From positions 62,001 through 126,000 of the forward strand of contig NZ_FOUS01000019.1 of NCBI RefSeq assembly GCF_900114915.1: a stretch of DNA of 64,000 nucleotides, read 5' to 3'. The translations under genes were made by a program, and so were the position numbers. Position 1 is the stretch's first letter. Each line of letters opens with the position of its first letter. The notes beneath the pieces were generated by a model. The model was not told where the DNA came from. It made no database searches and saw nothing but the letters and a program-made list of their open reading frames with translations. Below, piece after piece: positions 9,528 through 17,666 of this stretch. The DNA is from Bradyrhizobium sp. Rc3b (lineage in GTDB: Bacteria; Pseudomonadota; Alphaproteobacteria; Rhizobiales; Xanthobacteraceae).

Positions 9528-10658
9528 ATGGATATTCAGTTCACGGAAGAGCAGGAATTACTGCGATCCAGCGTTCAGCGCCTTCTGCGCGACCAGTATG
9601 ATTTCGAGGCGCGGCGCAAGATCGTGGCGAGCGAGGAGGGGTTCAGCCGGACGCGGTGGAAGGTCTTCGCCGAGCTCGGCCTGCTCGCTGCGCCGTTTTC
9701 AGAGGACGCCGGCGGCCTCGGCGGCGGTCCGTTGTCGACCATGATCGTCATGCAGGAGTTCGGCCGTCACCTCGTCGTCGAGCCTTTCGTCGAAACGGTG
9801 GTGCTCGCCGGCGGCCTGATCGAGCGGCTTGGTACGTCCGAGCAGAAGCAGGGATTCATTCCAGGCATCATCGACGGCTCCAGGATCTGGGCGCTGGCCT
9901 GGACCGAGAGAGCCTCCCGGTTTGATTTCGCCAATGTCGCGACCAAGGCGCGGCGTGAGGGAGGCGACTACGTTCTGAGTGGCGAGAAGACCATGGTGAT
10001 GGCAGCGCCTTGGGCGGATCATCTGATCGTCTCGGCGCGGACCGCCGGCGATAATCGCGACCGCGGCGGCGTCAGCCTGTTCGTGGTCGAGCGCCATGCC
10101 GCGGGTGTCAATCTCCAGAGCTTCAAGTCGATCGACGGACGCCGCGCCGCCGAGATCAGTTTACGCGAGGTCCGCGGTCAATTGCTGGGAGCAGAAGGCG
10201 AGGGCGTTGCCGCGCTGGAAACCTGTCGTGACCGCGCGATCGGCGCACTCTGCGCCGAGGTCGTCGGCGCGATCGGCGAGTTGAATGCCGCAACGCTGGA
10301 CTATTCGAAGACCCGCAAGCAGTTCGGCACCACCATCGGCTCCTTCCAGGTATTGCAGCATCGCATGGTCGACATGTTCATTGCCCATCAGGAGGCGCTC
10401 TCCCTGATGCAGCATCTCAATCTCAGCCTCAACGCCGGTGATTCAGGCCTGTCGCGGCTCGCCTCCGGGGCCAAGTCGAAGATTGGCTATGCCGGAAAGT
10501 TCGTAGCCGACCAGGCGGTGCAGCTTCACGGCGGCATGGGAATGACCGACGAGCTGAACGTCGGACACTATTTCAAGCGAATCTCCTCCATCAACATCCA
10601 GTTCGGCGATCCCGCATTCCACGTGCTGCGCTACGCGCAGCTGGATGCGGCCGCGTAA
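9528..10658 (+). CDS. acyl-CoA dehydrogenase, small PimD-like partner
   Basis: A 376-residue acyl-CoA dehydrogenase, more divergent than its upstream neighbour. It opens MDIQFTEEQELLRSSVQRLL and contains GGLGGGPLSTMIVMQEFGRH, then the C-terminal helices with TRKQFGTTIGSFQVLQHRM and QLHGGMGMTDEL. These match the small-partner type that pairs with large dehydrogenases as heteromers in pimeloyl-CoA and steroid side-chain metabolism. The middle flavin motif is degenerate (ALAWTERASRFDFANVATKA), as usual for this subgroup. GGGAGG precedes the ATG. The 24-base gap from the large gene and 14-base gap to the thiolase support one transcript. Heteromer formation is inference from known pairs. Confidence 0.9.
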   Translation: MDIQFTEEQELLRSSVQRLLRDQYDFEARRKIVASEEGFSRTRWKVFAELGLLAAPFSEDAGGLGGGPLSTMIVMQEFGRHLVVEPFVETVVLAGGLIERLGTSEQKQGFIPGIIDGSRIWALAWTERASRFDFANVATKARREGGDYVLSGEKTMVMAAPWADHLIVSARTAGDNRDRGGVSLFVVERHAAGVNLQSFKSIDGRRAAEISLREVRGQLLGAEGEGVAALETCRDRAIGALCAEVVGAIGELNAATLDYSKTRKQFGTTIGSFQVLQHRMVDMFIAHQEALSLMQHLNLSLNAGDSGLSRLASGAKSKIGYAGKFVADQAVQLHGGMGMTDELNVGHYFKRISSINIQFGDPAFHVLRYAQLDAAA

Positions 10659-10672
10659 AAGAAGAGGCCAGC

Positions 10673-11860
10673 ATGACGACTGAAGCAGTCATCGTTTCCA
10701 CCGCCCGGACGGCCGTCGGCAAGGCCTATCGTGGCGCGCTCAACGACACGGACGGCCCGACCATGGCCGGGCATGTGATGGCCGAAGCCGTGAAGCGCGC
10801 CGGCATCGCGCCGGGCGAGGTCGAAGACGTGGTGATGGGCTGCGCGATGCAGCAAGGCACCATGGTGATGAATGTGGCGCGCAAGGGCGCGATCCGCGCT
10901 GGCCTGCCCGTGACGGTGGCCGGCACCACGATTGACCGGCAATGCGCGTCCGGCCTGCAGGCCATCGCCGTTGCCGCGCGGTCGGTGATGCTTGATGGGG
11001 TCGAAGTCGCCATCGGCGGCGGGATCGAGTCGATCAGCCTCGTGCAGAACGAGCACATGAACAAGTTTCACGCCGTCGACGACGAGCTGATGGCGATGAA
11101 GCCCGAAATGTACATGTCGATGCTCGATACGGCGGAGGTCGTCGCCGAGCGGTACAGGATCGGCCGCGACAAGCAGGACGAGTACAGTCTCGAATGCCAG
11201 CGCCGTGTCGGTGCCGCATTGCAGGCCGGCCGCTTCAGCGACGAAATCGTGCCGTTCACGACCAGGATGGCGGTTGTCAACAAGGACACCAAGGAGGTCA
11301 CCTACGAACAGGTGACGCTCACGAAAGACGAGGGCCCGCGTCCGGAAACCACGGCCGAGGGCCTCGCCAAGATCAAGCCGGTGTTCGAGGGCAAGACCAT
11401 CAGCGCGGGCAATGCCAGCCAGCTCTCGGACGGTGCTTCTGCCTGTGTGATCACGAGCGGCAAGTTTGCAGCCAGCAAGGGGCTGAAGCCGCTCGGCATC
11501 TTCCGCGGCTTCGTTGCCGCCGGCGTCGAGCCGGACGAGATGGGTGTCGGCCCGGTCGTTGCGATCCCGCGCCTGCTCAAGCGCCATGGTTTGAGGGTCG
11601 ACGACATCGATCTCTGGGAGCTCAACGAGGCGTATGCGGTGCAGGTAATCTATTGCCGCGACAAGCTCGGCATCGATCCGGACAAGCTCAACGTCAATGG
11701 CGGCTCGATCGCGATCGGCCACCCCTACGGCATGACCGGCTCGCGGCTCACCGGCCACCTCCTGATCGAGGGACGGCGGCGCAAGGCGAAATACGGCGTG
11801 GTGACCATGTGCATCGGTGGCGGCATGGGCGCCGCGGGCTTGTTTGAAATCATCCACTGA
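10673..11860 (+). CDS. thiolase (acetyl-CoA C-acyltransferase)
   Basis: A 395-residue degradative-type thiolase. The nucleophilic Cys is in DRQCASGLQAIAVAARS (about residue 89). The C-terminal catalytic motifs are NGGSIAIGHPYGMTGSR, supplying the His, and CIGGGMGAAG, supplying the second Cys. It would cleave a beta-ketoacyl-CoA with CoA to release acetyl-CoA, completing the cycle begun by the two dehydrogenases. No enoyl-CoA hydratase or 3-hydroxyacyl-CoA dehydrogenase of the usual kind is in the operon, so the hydration and second oxidation must be done elsewhere or by the SDR. ATG 10673 follows an AAGAAGAGG site. Length is normal and all catalytic residues are present. Confidence 0.93.
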   Translation: MTTEAVIVSTARTAVGKAYRGALNDTDGPTMAGHVMAEAVKRAGIAPGEVEDVVMGCAMQQGTMVMNVARKGAIRAGLPVTVAGTTIDRQCASGLQAIAVAARSVMLDGVEVAIGGGIESISLVQNEHMNKFHAVDDELMAMKPEMYMSMLDTAEVVAERYRIGRDKQDEYSLECQRRVGAALQAGRFSDEIVPFTTRMAVVNKDTKEVTYEQVTLTKDEGPRPETTAEGLAKIKPVFEGKTISAGNASQLSDGASACVITSGKFAASKGLKPLGIFRGFVAAGVEPDEMGVGPVVAIPRLLKRHGLRVDDIDLWELNEAYAVQVIYCRDKLGIDPDKLNVNGGSIAIGHPYGMTGSRLTGHLLIEGRRRKAKYGVVTMCIGGGMGAAGLFEIIH

Positions 11861-11883
11861 GCGGAAACGCGGGGAGATCATTC

Positions 11884-12888
11884 GTGAAGACAGCGATCAC
11901 TGAACTGTTCGGTATCGAACATCCGATTATCCAGGGCGGAATGCACTATGTCGGCTTCGCCGAAATGGCAGCCGCGGTATCCAACGCCGGCGGGCTCGGC
12001 TTGATCACGGGCCTCACCCAGCGGACGCCGGAGCTGCTTGCCAAGGAGATCGCGCGCTGCCGGGACATGACGGACAAGCCGTTCGGCGTGAACCTGACGT
12101 TCCTGCCGACCTTCAGCGCGCCGCCTTATCCGGAGTACATCGCTGCCATCAGGGAGGGCGGCGTCAGGATCGTCGAGACGGCCGGACGCAGCCCTGAACA
12201 GTATATGCCGTCGCTGAAGGCGGGCGGCATCAAGGTGATCCACAAATGCACTTCCGTCCGGCATTCGCTGAAGGCCGAACAGATCGGCTGCGATGCCGTC
12301 AGCGTCGACGGCTTCGAGTGCGGCGGTCATCCGGGCGAAGATGACATGCCGAACATGATCCTGCTGCCACGTACGGCCGAAGAATTGAAGATCCCGTTCG
12401 TGGCCTCCGGCGGCATGGCCGACGCGCGCAGCCTGGTTGCGGCGCTGGCGATGGGAGCCGCGGGAATGAACATGGGTACGCGGTTCATCGCCACCAAGGA
12501 AGCGCCGGTGCACGAGAACGTCAAGAAGGCGCTGGTCGCAGCGTCCGAGCTCGACACCAGGCTCGTCATGCGCGCGCTCCGCAACACGGAGCGAGTCCTG
12601 AACAACAGGGGCGTCGAGAATCTGCTCGAAATCGAGCGCGAGAAGGGCAAGAGCCTCAAGATCGACGACATCCATGATCAGGTGGCGGGCGTCTATCCCA
12701 GGGTGATGATCGACGGCGACATGGACGCGGGCGCCTGGAGCTGCGGTATGGTCGTCGGACTCATTCGCGATATTCCGACCGTGAAGGAGCTGATCGACCG
12801 CATCATGGCGGACGCCGAGCGATTGATCAGGGGCAGGCTGACGGGATTCCTTGACGCCGACAGCGGGGCCAATCTCCGGGTCGCGTGA
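11884..12888 (+). CDS. nitronate monooxygenase-family FMN oxidoreductase
   Basis: A 334-residue TIM-barrel flavoprotein of the NMO/2-nitropropane dioxygenase family. Motifs are PIIQGGMHYVGFAEMAAAVS at the N-terminus, AGGLGLITG, GVNLTFLP, the SVDGFECGGHPG segment with the active-site-region His, and the phosphate-binding FVASGGMADAR and GMNMGTRF. Members in CoA-catabolic operons are often mis-named nitronate monooxygenases; several act as enoyl-CoA-type or otherwise uncharacterised FMN oxidoreductases. The start is GTG 11884 with a GGGGAG site. It ends the six-gene operon, and a strong stem-loop begins 18 bases after the stop. Nitronate oxidation is possible, but the context favours an acyl-CoA role. 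Confidence 0.88.
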   Translation: MKTAITELFGIEHPIIQGGMHYVGFAEMAAAVSNAGGLGLITGLTQRTPELLAKEIARCRDMTDKPFGVNLTFLPTFSAPPYPEYIAAIREGGVRIVETAGRSPEQYMPSLKAGGIKVIHKCTSVRHSLKAEQIGCDAVSVDGFECGGHPGEDDMPNMILLPRTAEELKIPFVASGGMADARSLVAALAMGAAGMNMGTRFIATKEAPVHENVKKALVAASELDTRLVMRALRNTERVLNNRGVENLLEIEREKGKSLKIDDIHDQVAGVYPRVMIDGDMDAGAWSCGMVVGLIRDIPTVKELIDRIMADAERLIRGRLTGFLDADSGANLRVA

Positions 12889-12905
12889 AGCCACGGCTTG
12901 GCGAT

Positions 12906-12941
12906 CCGCGCTGCAGACGACATTTCGTCGTCTCTGCGCGG
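12906..12941 (+). terminator. operon-end stem-loop
   Basis: CCGCGC (12906-12911) pairs with GCGCGG (12936-12941), and AGACGAC (12915-12921) pairs with GTCGTCT (12927-12933), around a five-base ATTTC loop with a small internal bulge. It starts 18 bases after the last gene of the catabolic operon. No T-run follows, so it may be an mRNA 3'-end stabiliser or pause site and not a classical intrinsic terminator. Confidence 0.55.
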
Positions 12942-13006
12942 GCTGGAAGCTCCGGCCGTGATGGGACCGTCATCAGCGAATATCTTGGGCCATCCCGGAG
13001 CAGGCG

Positions 13007-13618
13007 ATGCGTTACGCAAAGGACCATGGGCAGCATACCCGCAGACGCATCGTCGAAAGCGCTTCCCGCGGTCTGCGCCAGGCCGGGGCCGATGGCTTGA
13101 GTGTGGCCGACCTGATGAAGCTCGCCAATCTGACGCATGGCAGCTTCTACGCCTATTTCAAATCGCGCGATGCGTTGGTCGTCGAAGGGCTCGCCCTGGC
13201 CATGGATCGAACGATCGTGCATTGGCTCTGTCTCACGCAGGGGCTGCCCGCCGGGAAGGGATTCGACGCACTTGTCGAGTCTTACCTGAGCCCCCGCCAC
13301 CGTGACGATCCGGGGCGGGGCTGCGCGCTGCCGGCCTTGGCGGCCGATATCGGGCGGTCGGGTCCGGAGGCGCGGCGCACCCTTGAAAGGGGGCTCGGCA
13401 AGATGATCGATATCATCGCGCGGTTGACCTCGGCGAGGCCGTCATCGGATGTGAGACAGGCGGCCGCCGGCGCAATTGCGACCATGGTCGGTTCGGTCGT
13501 GCTGGCGCGTGCGGTCGACGACAAGCGTTTGTCCGACCTCCTGCTGGAGGCCGGACGGCAGGCTTTGGGCAATTCCGTTGCGCGCGACTGCGAGAGAGCG
13601 CATTCGGCCGACAATTGA
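13007..13618 (+). CDS. TetR/AcrR-family transcriptional regulator
   Basis: A 203-residue TetR-type regulator. The N-terminal DNA-binding domain reads RRRIVESASRGLRQAGADGL followed by SVADLMKLANLTHGSFYAYF, the diagnostic helix-turn-helix ending in FYAYFKSRDAL (about residues 42-52). The remaining helices form a ligand-binding domain like TetR_C-type regulators of AcrR/NemR style, with GCALPALAADIGRSG. ATG 13007 has GGAG six bases upstream. It sits 118 bases after the catabolic operon and tail to tail with the alcohol dehydrogenase. Its target is not obvious; the upstream gap contains only the operon-end stem-loop. It may control the operon before it or a distant pump such as the RND system. 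Confidence 0.9.
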   Translation: MRYAKDHGQHTRRRIVESASRGLRQAGADGLSVADLMKLANLTHGSFYAYFKSRDALVVEGLALAMDRTIVHWLCLTQGLPAGKGFDALVESYLSPRHRDDPGRGCALPALAADIGRSGPEARRTLERGLGKMIDIIARLTSARPSSDVRQAAAGAIATMVGSVVLARAVDDKRLSDLLLEAGRQALGNSVARDCERAHSADN

Positions 13619-13656
13619 GACCTGTCTTAACCGACGTTGGCTTCAGGGCGGTGCAG

Positions 13657-13697
13657 GCCGATGGCGGAGGCAAAAAGGCCGTGCCTCCACCATCGGC
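13657..13697. terminator. long inverted repeat between convergent genes
   Basis: The arms GCCGATGGCGGAGGC (13657-13671) and GCCTCCACCATCGGC (13683-13697) pair at 14 of 15 positions, with one C/A mismatch and an 11-base loop. They lie between the convergent TetR and alcohol dehydrogenase genes, so they probably form a bidirectional transcription end. No poly-T follows on either strand, so the mode of termination is uncertain. Confidence 0.6.
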
Positions 13698-13711
13698 GGC
13701 AGCCTTGGCAG

Positions 13712-14872
13712 CTATGCGGCCATTCGCAGCAGATCGACGATTTCGGCTTGGTCGTTGAAGGGGCGCGGATTGGCTTTGACGAAGCGATGGTTGATCGCGA
13801 TTTCGCTGATCTTGCCGAACTTGTCTTCGCCGATGCCGACCTCGGCGAGGCGGCCCGGTAGTCCAAGTTGCCTGACGAACTCCGCAAAGGCGTCTGCCGC
13901 GTCCCCACCGGGAGCACCCAAAGCTGCCGCCAAACGCTTCTGCGCGTCATCGGTGAACGGCTTGTTATAGCGAAGAAGGCTCGGCATGATGACGGGCGTG
14001 CAATAGTAGTGGGGTACCCCGAAAGTCCCGCCAAGCACGTGGCCGATGCCGTGACTTGCGCCCATGGGAACGCGTGCCTGCAGTCCAAAGGACGCAAGCC
14101 ATGAGCCGTATTGACACAAGCGGCGCGCCTCGAAATCGTCAGGTTGCTGCAGGGTCCGGAGCATTCCCTCGCGCAGCTTGCGGATACCCGCCAGAACCAC
14201 TTCGTCAGCAAGGGGAGTGCCGGCTGGCGAGCACAATGCTTCGATGCCGTGATCCATGGAGCGAGTGCCCGATCCCATCCAGAGATTCGAAGGCGTATGA
14301 AGTGTGAGGGCAGGGTCGAGGATGACTGCCACCGGCATCATGTGGGGGTGAAAGAATATTTGCTTCAGCTTGTTGCGCTCATCGGTGACAAGCGCCGCGG
14401 CATTGTATTCGCCGCCATTCAGCGTTGATGGCACGGCGATCTGTCGGACTGCAGGCGCGCGGAACGGGGAATGGCTCACGCCCGGTCCCATGGGGAACGG
14501 ATCGAAGCCCGCTTCATCGCGGATATCGTGCTCCATCGCCATGATGACGATCTTGGCGAGGTCAACGGCAGAACCGCCGCCGACGGCCACGACGAGATCA
14601 GCGTGGGCTTCCTTGGCGTGGAGGGCAACTTCGGCGGCTTGCTTGCGCGTGGTGTGCTGCGCGATTCCGTCGAAGGTTGCGGCATGCTTGTCGCCGAGCG
14701 TATGCTGGATTTTCTCAATCTCGTCGGTCTTGGTGTTCAAGGTGCGGCTGACGATAAGGAAGACGCGCGTTGCCTTTAGTCGTTCCGCTTCTTCGTTGAT
14801 GGCCTCAGCCGCCGGTCTGCCATAGATCACGCGATCAATTGCCGGAAAATTGTGTGCTCCAGTGCTGCGCAT
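13712..14872 (-). CDS. iron-containing alcohol dehydrogenase / maleylacetate reductase-like
   Basis: A group III (Fe-ADH) dehydrogenase of about 386 residues. Motifs are VVAVGGGSAVDLAKIVI for NAD(P) binding (about residues 90-106), IAVPSTLNGGEYNAAALVTD, and the metal-site region SMDHGIEALCSP plus GASHGIGHVLGG. The substitution pattern around these resembles maleylacetate reductases, which reduce maleylacetate to 3-oxoadipate in ring-cleavage pathways, as well as generic Fe-ADHs. The start is placed at 14872 because GGGAGG stands six bases before that ATG on the minus strand; a longer frame to 15037 has no site. It is monocistronic and convergent with TetR. Either enzymatic reading fits the aromatic-acid neighbourhood. 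Confidence 0.88.
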   Translation of the reverse strand: MRSTGAHNFPAIDRVIYGRPAAEAINEEAERLKATRVFLIVSRTLNTKTDEIEKIQHTLGDKHAATFDGIAQHTTRKQAAEVALHAKEAHADLVVAVGGGSAVDLAKIVIMAMEHDIRDEAGFDPFPMGPGVSHSPFRAPAVRQIAVPSTLNGGEYNAAALVTDERNKLKQIFFHPHMMPVAVILDPALTLHTPSNLWMGSGTRSMDHGIEALCSPAGTPLADEVVLAGIRKLREGMLRTLQQPDDFEARRLCQYGSWLASFGLQARVPMGASHGIGHVLGGTFGVPHYYCTPVIMPSLLRYNKPFTDDAQKRLAAALGAPGGDAADAFAEFVRQLGLPGRLAEVGIGEDKFGKISEIAINHRFVKANPRPFNDQAEIVDLLRMAA

Positions 14873-15180
14873 TTTTATCCTCCCATCGGAACTGCGGTCG
14901 AAGCCGACATAGTCTTTTATATTATGAGTATCATGCAATAGTGGTTCAAAAATATCGCACCACCTCGGGGTTAGACTGCCTTCGCCAGGTTCCACGCGAA
15001 GCACTGGCGAGGACTTGCCGGCTTCGCGCTCCATCATCCTTCGCCGCCCTTGCCCCGTCGAAAAGTCTCAGCCACATCATGTCTCTTGCAGCGGACTCGG
15101 CCGCGCCAGTTCCTGATGCCAATTGAGTGAAGGCCACTACGCATGTGCACTCAGCTTTCGTGTGCACCGAAAGGGCAAAA

Positions 15181-15398
15181 CGGGTAGGGCTGGTCGAGAA
15201 AGGCTGACGCCGAACGCTGCGATGGTCTTCGGCGTTTGCAGTATACCTTGCACCGCAACCACCAAGGCCTGTGCACGAGTGTTGCTCGATGCTCTCGAAC
15301 TCCTCGCGTGCCGTCTTGCCGATTGAGGATGCCCCGACGGTCTCGAAAGCCGAGACGATCCTGGGGTCTTTCGCACGCAGAAGCGTGGAGAATGGCAC
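15181..15398 (-). pseudogene. frameshifted dihydroxy-acid dehydratase (IlvD/Edd family) fragment
   Basis: Reading the minus strand, one frame gives IVSAFETVGASSIGKTAREE (15359 downward), then FESIEQHSCTGLGGCGARYT with the CxxxxxC iron-sulfur ligand segment of IlvD-type dehydratases. After YTAN the homology jumps to another frame, TIAAFGVSLSRPALP, matching the family continuation (YTANTM..EALGLSLP). This is a short internal piece of about 60 codons with a frameshift near 15230, no start and no remainder of the protein. It marks a deletion scar. Recognition rests on remembered family motifs; the extent is approximate. Confidence 0.65.
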
Positions 15399-15437
15399 CG
15401 GCCGACGGGGCCTAACGCTCTGCGAGATTTGAGTGTC

Positions 15438-15560
15438 TCAGAGACGCACCCCGGTCGTAGCAAACGCTTGGGCGACGGGCTCCTGGACCCGATTCAAGAC
15501 CACCACTCCCGCAATCGCGATCACCGTGGCCGCGACGCAGCCAAGAAGAAAAGCCTTCAT
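15438..15560 (-). CDS. 40-residue small membrane protein
   Basis: A tiny minus-strand gene encoding MKAFLLGCVAATVIAIAGVV followed by VLNRVQEPVAQAFATTGVRL. One transmembrane helix spans residues 3-22 and is followed by a short polar tail, probably facing the periplasm. The upstream sequence gives GAGGCTGCGG just before ATG, a usable ribosome-binding site. It has the look of short single-pass proteins common in Bradyrhizobium, but no function is known to me. It is flanked by the dehydratase remnant and another small membrane-protein candidate on the same strand. Confidence 0.6.
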   Translation of the reverse strand: MKAFLLGCVAATVIAIAGVVVLNRVQEPVAQAFATTGVRL

Positions 15561-15650
15561 CCGCAGCCTCCTTCGATCGAACGTCGAGGTGTTTATACAA
15601 CACGGCGTGCCGCGAGCAAACTCGTTGATCGCACCAAGGCACAGGCGATC

Positions 15651-15887
15651 TTATGGGCTCTTCAAGATGGGATCGATGGAAAATCCATCGCCCAACAAGC
15701 CTACGGACCGAAGCGCCGCGCTATTCAGGTCGACTTCCAATATCGCAAGAAGAAGCGCAAGCACGATGGCAACGAGGATCAGGAAGGGCGAGGCTTCCCA
15801 AGAAATAGGATCTTCCGGCCCATCAAGCGCGCGCAGAGCGCGTAGCCGCGCCATCATCCGCAGAAATGGCCGCGTTGGCCCCTGCAT
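15651..15887 (-). CDS. small single-pass membrane protein, hypothetical
   Basis: From ATG 15887 (AAGGA eight bases upstream) the frame encodes 78 residues. There is a basic N-terminus (RPFLRMMARLRALRAL), a polar turn GPEDPISWEASP, one clear transmembrane helix FLILVAIVLALLLAILEV, and a short C-terminus ending IDPILKSP. A longer frame extends upstream to 16184 but runs through low-quality sequence overlapping the next gene's leader on the other strand, so the shorter form is preferred. The family is not recognised. Strand and spacing are compatible with co-transcription with the 40-residue membrane protein 90 bases downstream. Confidence 0.5.
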   Translation of the reverse strand: MQGPTRPFLRMMARLRALRALDGPEDPISWEASPFLILVAIVLALLLAILEVDLNSAALRSVGLLGDGFSIDPILKSP

Positions 15888-16036
15888 GTCAGTCGTCCTT
15901 GACGTGACCAGCAAGAGACTAGTCTTCGGACCACCGGCGTTCAAGCGGAGGAGGCGGGAAGTCAGGTTATTGCAATGCACGCTCCGGAACGGAAGGCCGT
16001 GTTGCCCGGTTGAGTACACGCACCGGAGGATCCGAC

Positions 16037-16297
16037 GTGAAATTGCCAACAACGATCTTGTGCTTCGCAGCACTCTGCTTCTTCCAGAGCGCCTCCGCCC
16101 AACCCGCGCAAACCAACTCATCTGCGCCACCAAGCCCTCCCGAGGAGAAGGGTCAACCACAGCCGCAAGGCTGGACGGGCCCAATCAATACAGGTTCGGG
16201 TGGCGCGCCCGCCGAGAGTCCCCAAGGTCAGAGTCCGCCTGGAATGCAGGCCGCGCCTCACGGATCGTCCAAGAGCACGACGGCACCAGCCAAGTAG
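16037..16297 (+). CDS. small exported Pro/Gly/Gln-rich protein
   Basis: GTG 16037, with GGAGGA at 16025-16030, opens an 86-residue protein. A Sec signal peptide (KLPTTILCFAALCFFQSASA) is cleaved before QPAQ. The mature part is disordered in composition: PPSPPEEKGQPQPQGWTGPI, then GSGGAPAESPQGQSPPG and an Ala/Ser/Thr/Lys tail. There are no domains and no mature cysteines. It is probably a periplasmic or secreted linker-like protein of unknown role. It precedes the WD40-cytochrome gene by 72 bases on the same strand, so the two may be co-expressed. Confidence 0.7.
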   Translation: MKLPTTILCFAALCFFQSASAQPAQTNSSAPPSPPEEKGQPQPQGWTGPINTGSGGAPAESPQGQSPPGMQAAPHGSSKSTTAPAK

Positions 16298-16369
16298 ATC
16301 GGTTAGGATATTCTCCTCCGTCCGCTGTTCTGGCAATCTGAGAGCGTGAACGTGACGCGGCGAGGGTCA

Positions 16370-17659
16370 ATGAAACTACCTTTCTGCGCGGGCGGCGCCG
16401 CAGCCTTGTGGGCCATCTTTGCCGTATCATCCGTGCACGCCGACATGGCGGGACACGGCGGCCCCGTGCGGGCTCTTGCTATTTCCCCCGATGGGAACGG
16501 ACTCTTGTCCGGCAGCTTCGACTCAGCCGCCATTCGGTGGTCGCTAAAGGCGGAGACAGCGGAGGAGGTGCTGCGGTATCATGCTGATGCAGTCAATGCC
16601 GTCGCCTTTCTGAGCGACGGCCGCATGGTCACGGCGGGTGCCGATGCACGAATTGCGGTCTGGATGGCGGGCAGGCGGCAGCCGGACCGGGTGTTCGAGG
16701 GACACGTCGGTCCAATCGTCGCACTCGCGGTCTCTCCCGACGGCGCGCTGCTCGCGTCGGCTTCATGGGATCGGACGGTGCGGCTCTGGTCGCTGTCGGA
16801 CGGCGTGTCGCGCGTGCTCGAAGGGCATTCGCAGAACGTCAACGGTGTCGCCTTCACGTCGGACGGGAGGTCGCTCGTCAGCGCCGGCTATGACCTTACG
16901 TTGCGCATCTGGCGGTTGTCGGACGGCCAGCCTGAAGTCGTGACGTTGCCGGCTCCGCTCAACGTGGTGGCCGTGGCGCCGGACGGTGAAATCGTCACAG
17001 GCGGGGTCGACGGCATGCTGCGGATGCTGACCATGGACGGCAAGGTCAGCGGCGAGGTATCGGCCGGCCCAACACCAGTGGTGGCCTTGGCGATGTCGGC
17101 CGACGGCAAGCTGATTGCCGCGGCCAGCATCGGAGGCACAGTGGCGATCATCGATCGCAAGTCGCGCAGCCTGCTACGCACGCTGGTCGGGCCTGGGCTG
17201 CCGGTGTGGTCGGTTGCCTTTCTTCCGGATCGCGAGACGCTGATGACGGGGGGCGCGGACGGCAAGATCAGGCGGTGGAATGCACGCACTGGTGATCCCG
17301 TCGGCTCGAGTCTGATGGGCTCACCGGCCGATCCGCTTGCTGCCTATGCCGGCGATCATGGCGCCGACGTATTCCGGGCGTGTGTTGCCTGTCACACGCT
17401 GTCGGACAAGGAGGTCCAGCGCGCAGGCCCGACCCTTGCCGGATTGTTTGGCCGTAAGATCGCATCGCTGCCGGGCTACCGCTTCTCCGATGCCCTGAAG
17501 ACGATGGACATCGTCTGGACCCCGGAGACGGTTGCAAAGCTGTTCGAGGTTGGACCGAACGCCTACACCCCCGGTACCAAGATGCCGGAGCAGCGCATTG
17601 GCTCGCCCGAGGATCGCCGCGCGCTCACCGATTTCCTTGGCCGCGTGACATCGCGATAG
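16370..17659 (+). CDS. exported WD40 beta-propeller fused to cytochrome c
   Basis: About 429 residues. An N-terminal signal peptide (LPFCAGGAAALWAIFAVSSV then HAD) leads into seven WD40-type blades such as GHGGPVRALAISPDGNGLLS, GHVGPIVALAVSPDGALLAS and GHSQNVNGVAFTSDGRSLVS (about residues 25-310). A class I cytochrome c domain follows, with haem motif CVACH, RAGPTLAGLFGRK, and the distal-Met region PGTKMPEQR. The domain order is propeller then haem, a periplasmic redox protein layout. It may bind a partner dehydrogenase through the propeller and shuttle electrons through the haem. ATG 16370 (GAGGG close upstream) is preferred; GTG codons at 16346 and 16352 are alternatives. It stands next to the formate dehydrogenase locus, but a functional link is only inferred. 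Confidence 0.85.
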   Translation: MKLPFCAGGAAALWAIFAVSSVHADMAGHGGPVRALAISPDGNGLLSGSFDSAAIRWSLKAETAEEVLRYHADAVNAVAFLSDGRMVTAGADARIAVWMAGRRQPDRVFEGHVGPIVALAVSPDGALLASASWDRTVRLWSLSDGVSRVLEGHSQNVNGVAFTSDGRSLVSAGYDLTLRIWRLSDGQPEVVTLPAPLNVVAVAPDGEIVTGGVDGMLRMLTMDGKVSGEVSAGPTPVVALAMSADGKLIAAASIGGTVAIIDRKSRSLLRTLVGPGLPVWSVAFLPDRETLMTGGADGKIRRWNARTGDPVGSSLMGSPADPLAAYAGDHGADVFRACVACHTLSDKEVQRAGPTLAGLFGRKIASLPGYRFSDALKTMDIVWTPETVAKLFEVGPNAYTPGTKMPEQRIGSPEDRRALTDFLGRVTSR

Positions 17660-17666
17660 CTGCCTC

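Noticed and set aside
15433..16341. 302-codon plus-strand frame across the scar zone
   Set aside because: Its composition is Arg/Ser-rich and featureless, and it covers small genes with better starts on both strands.
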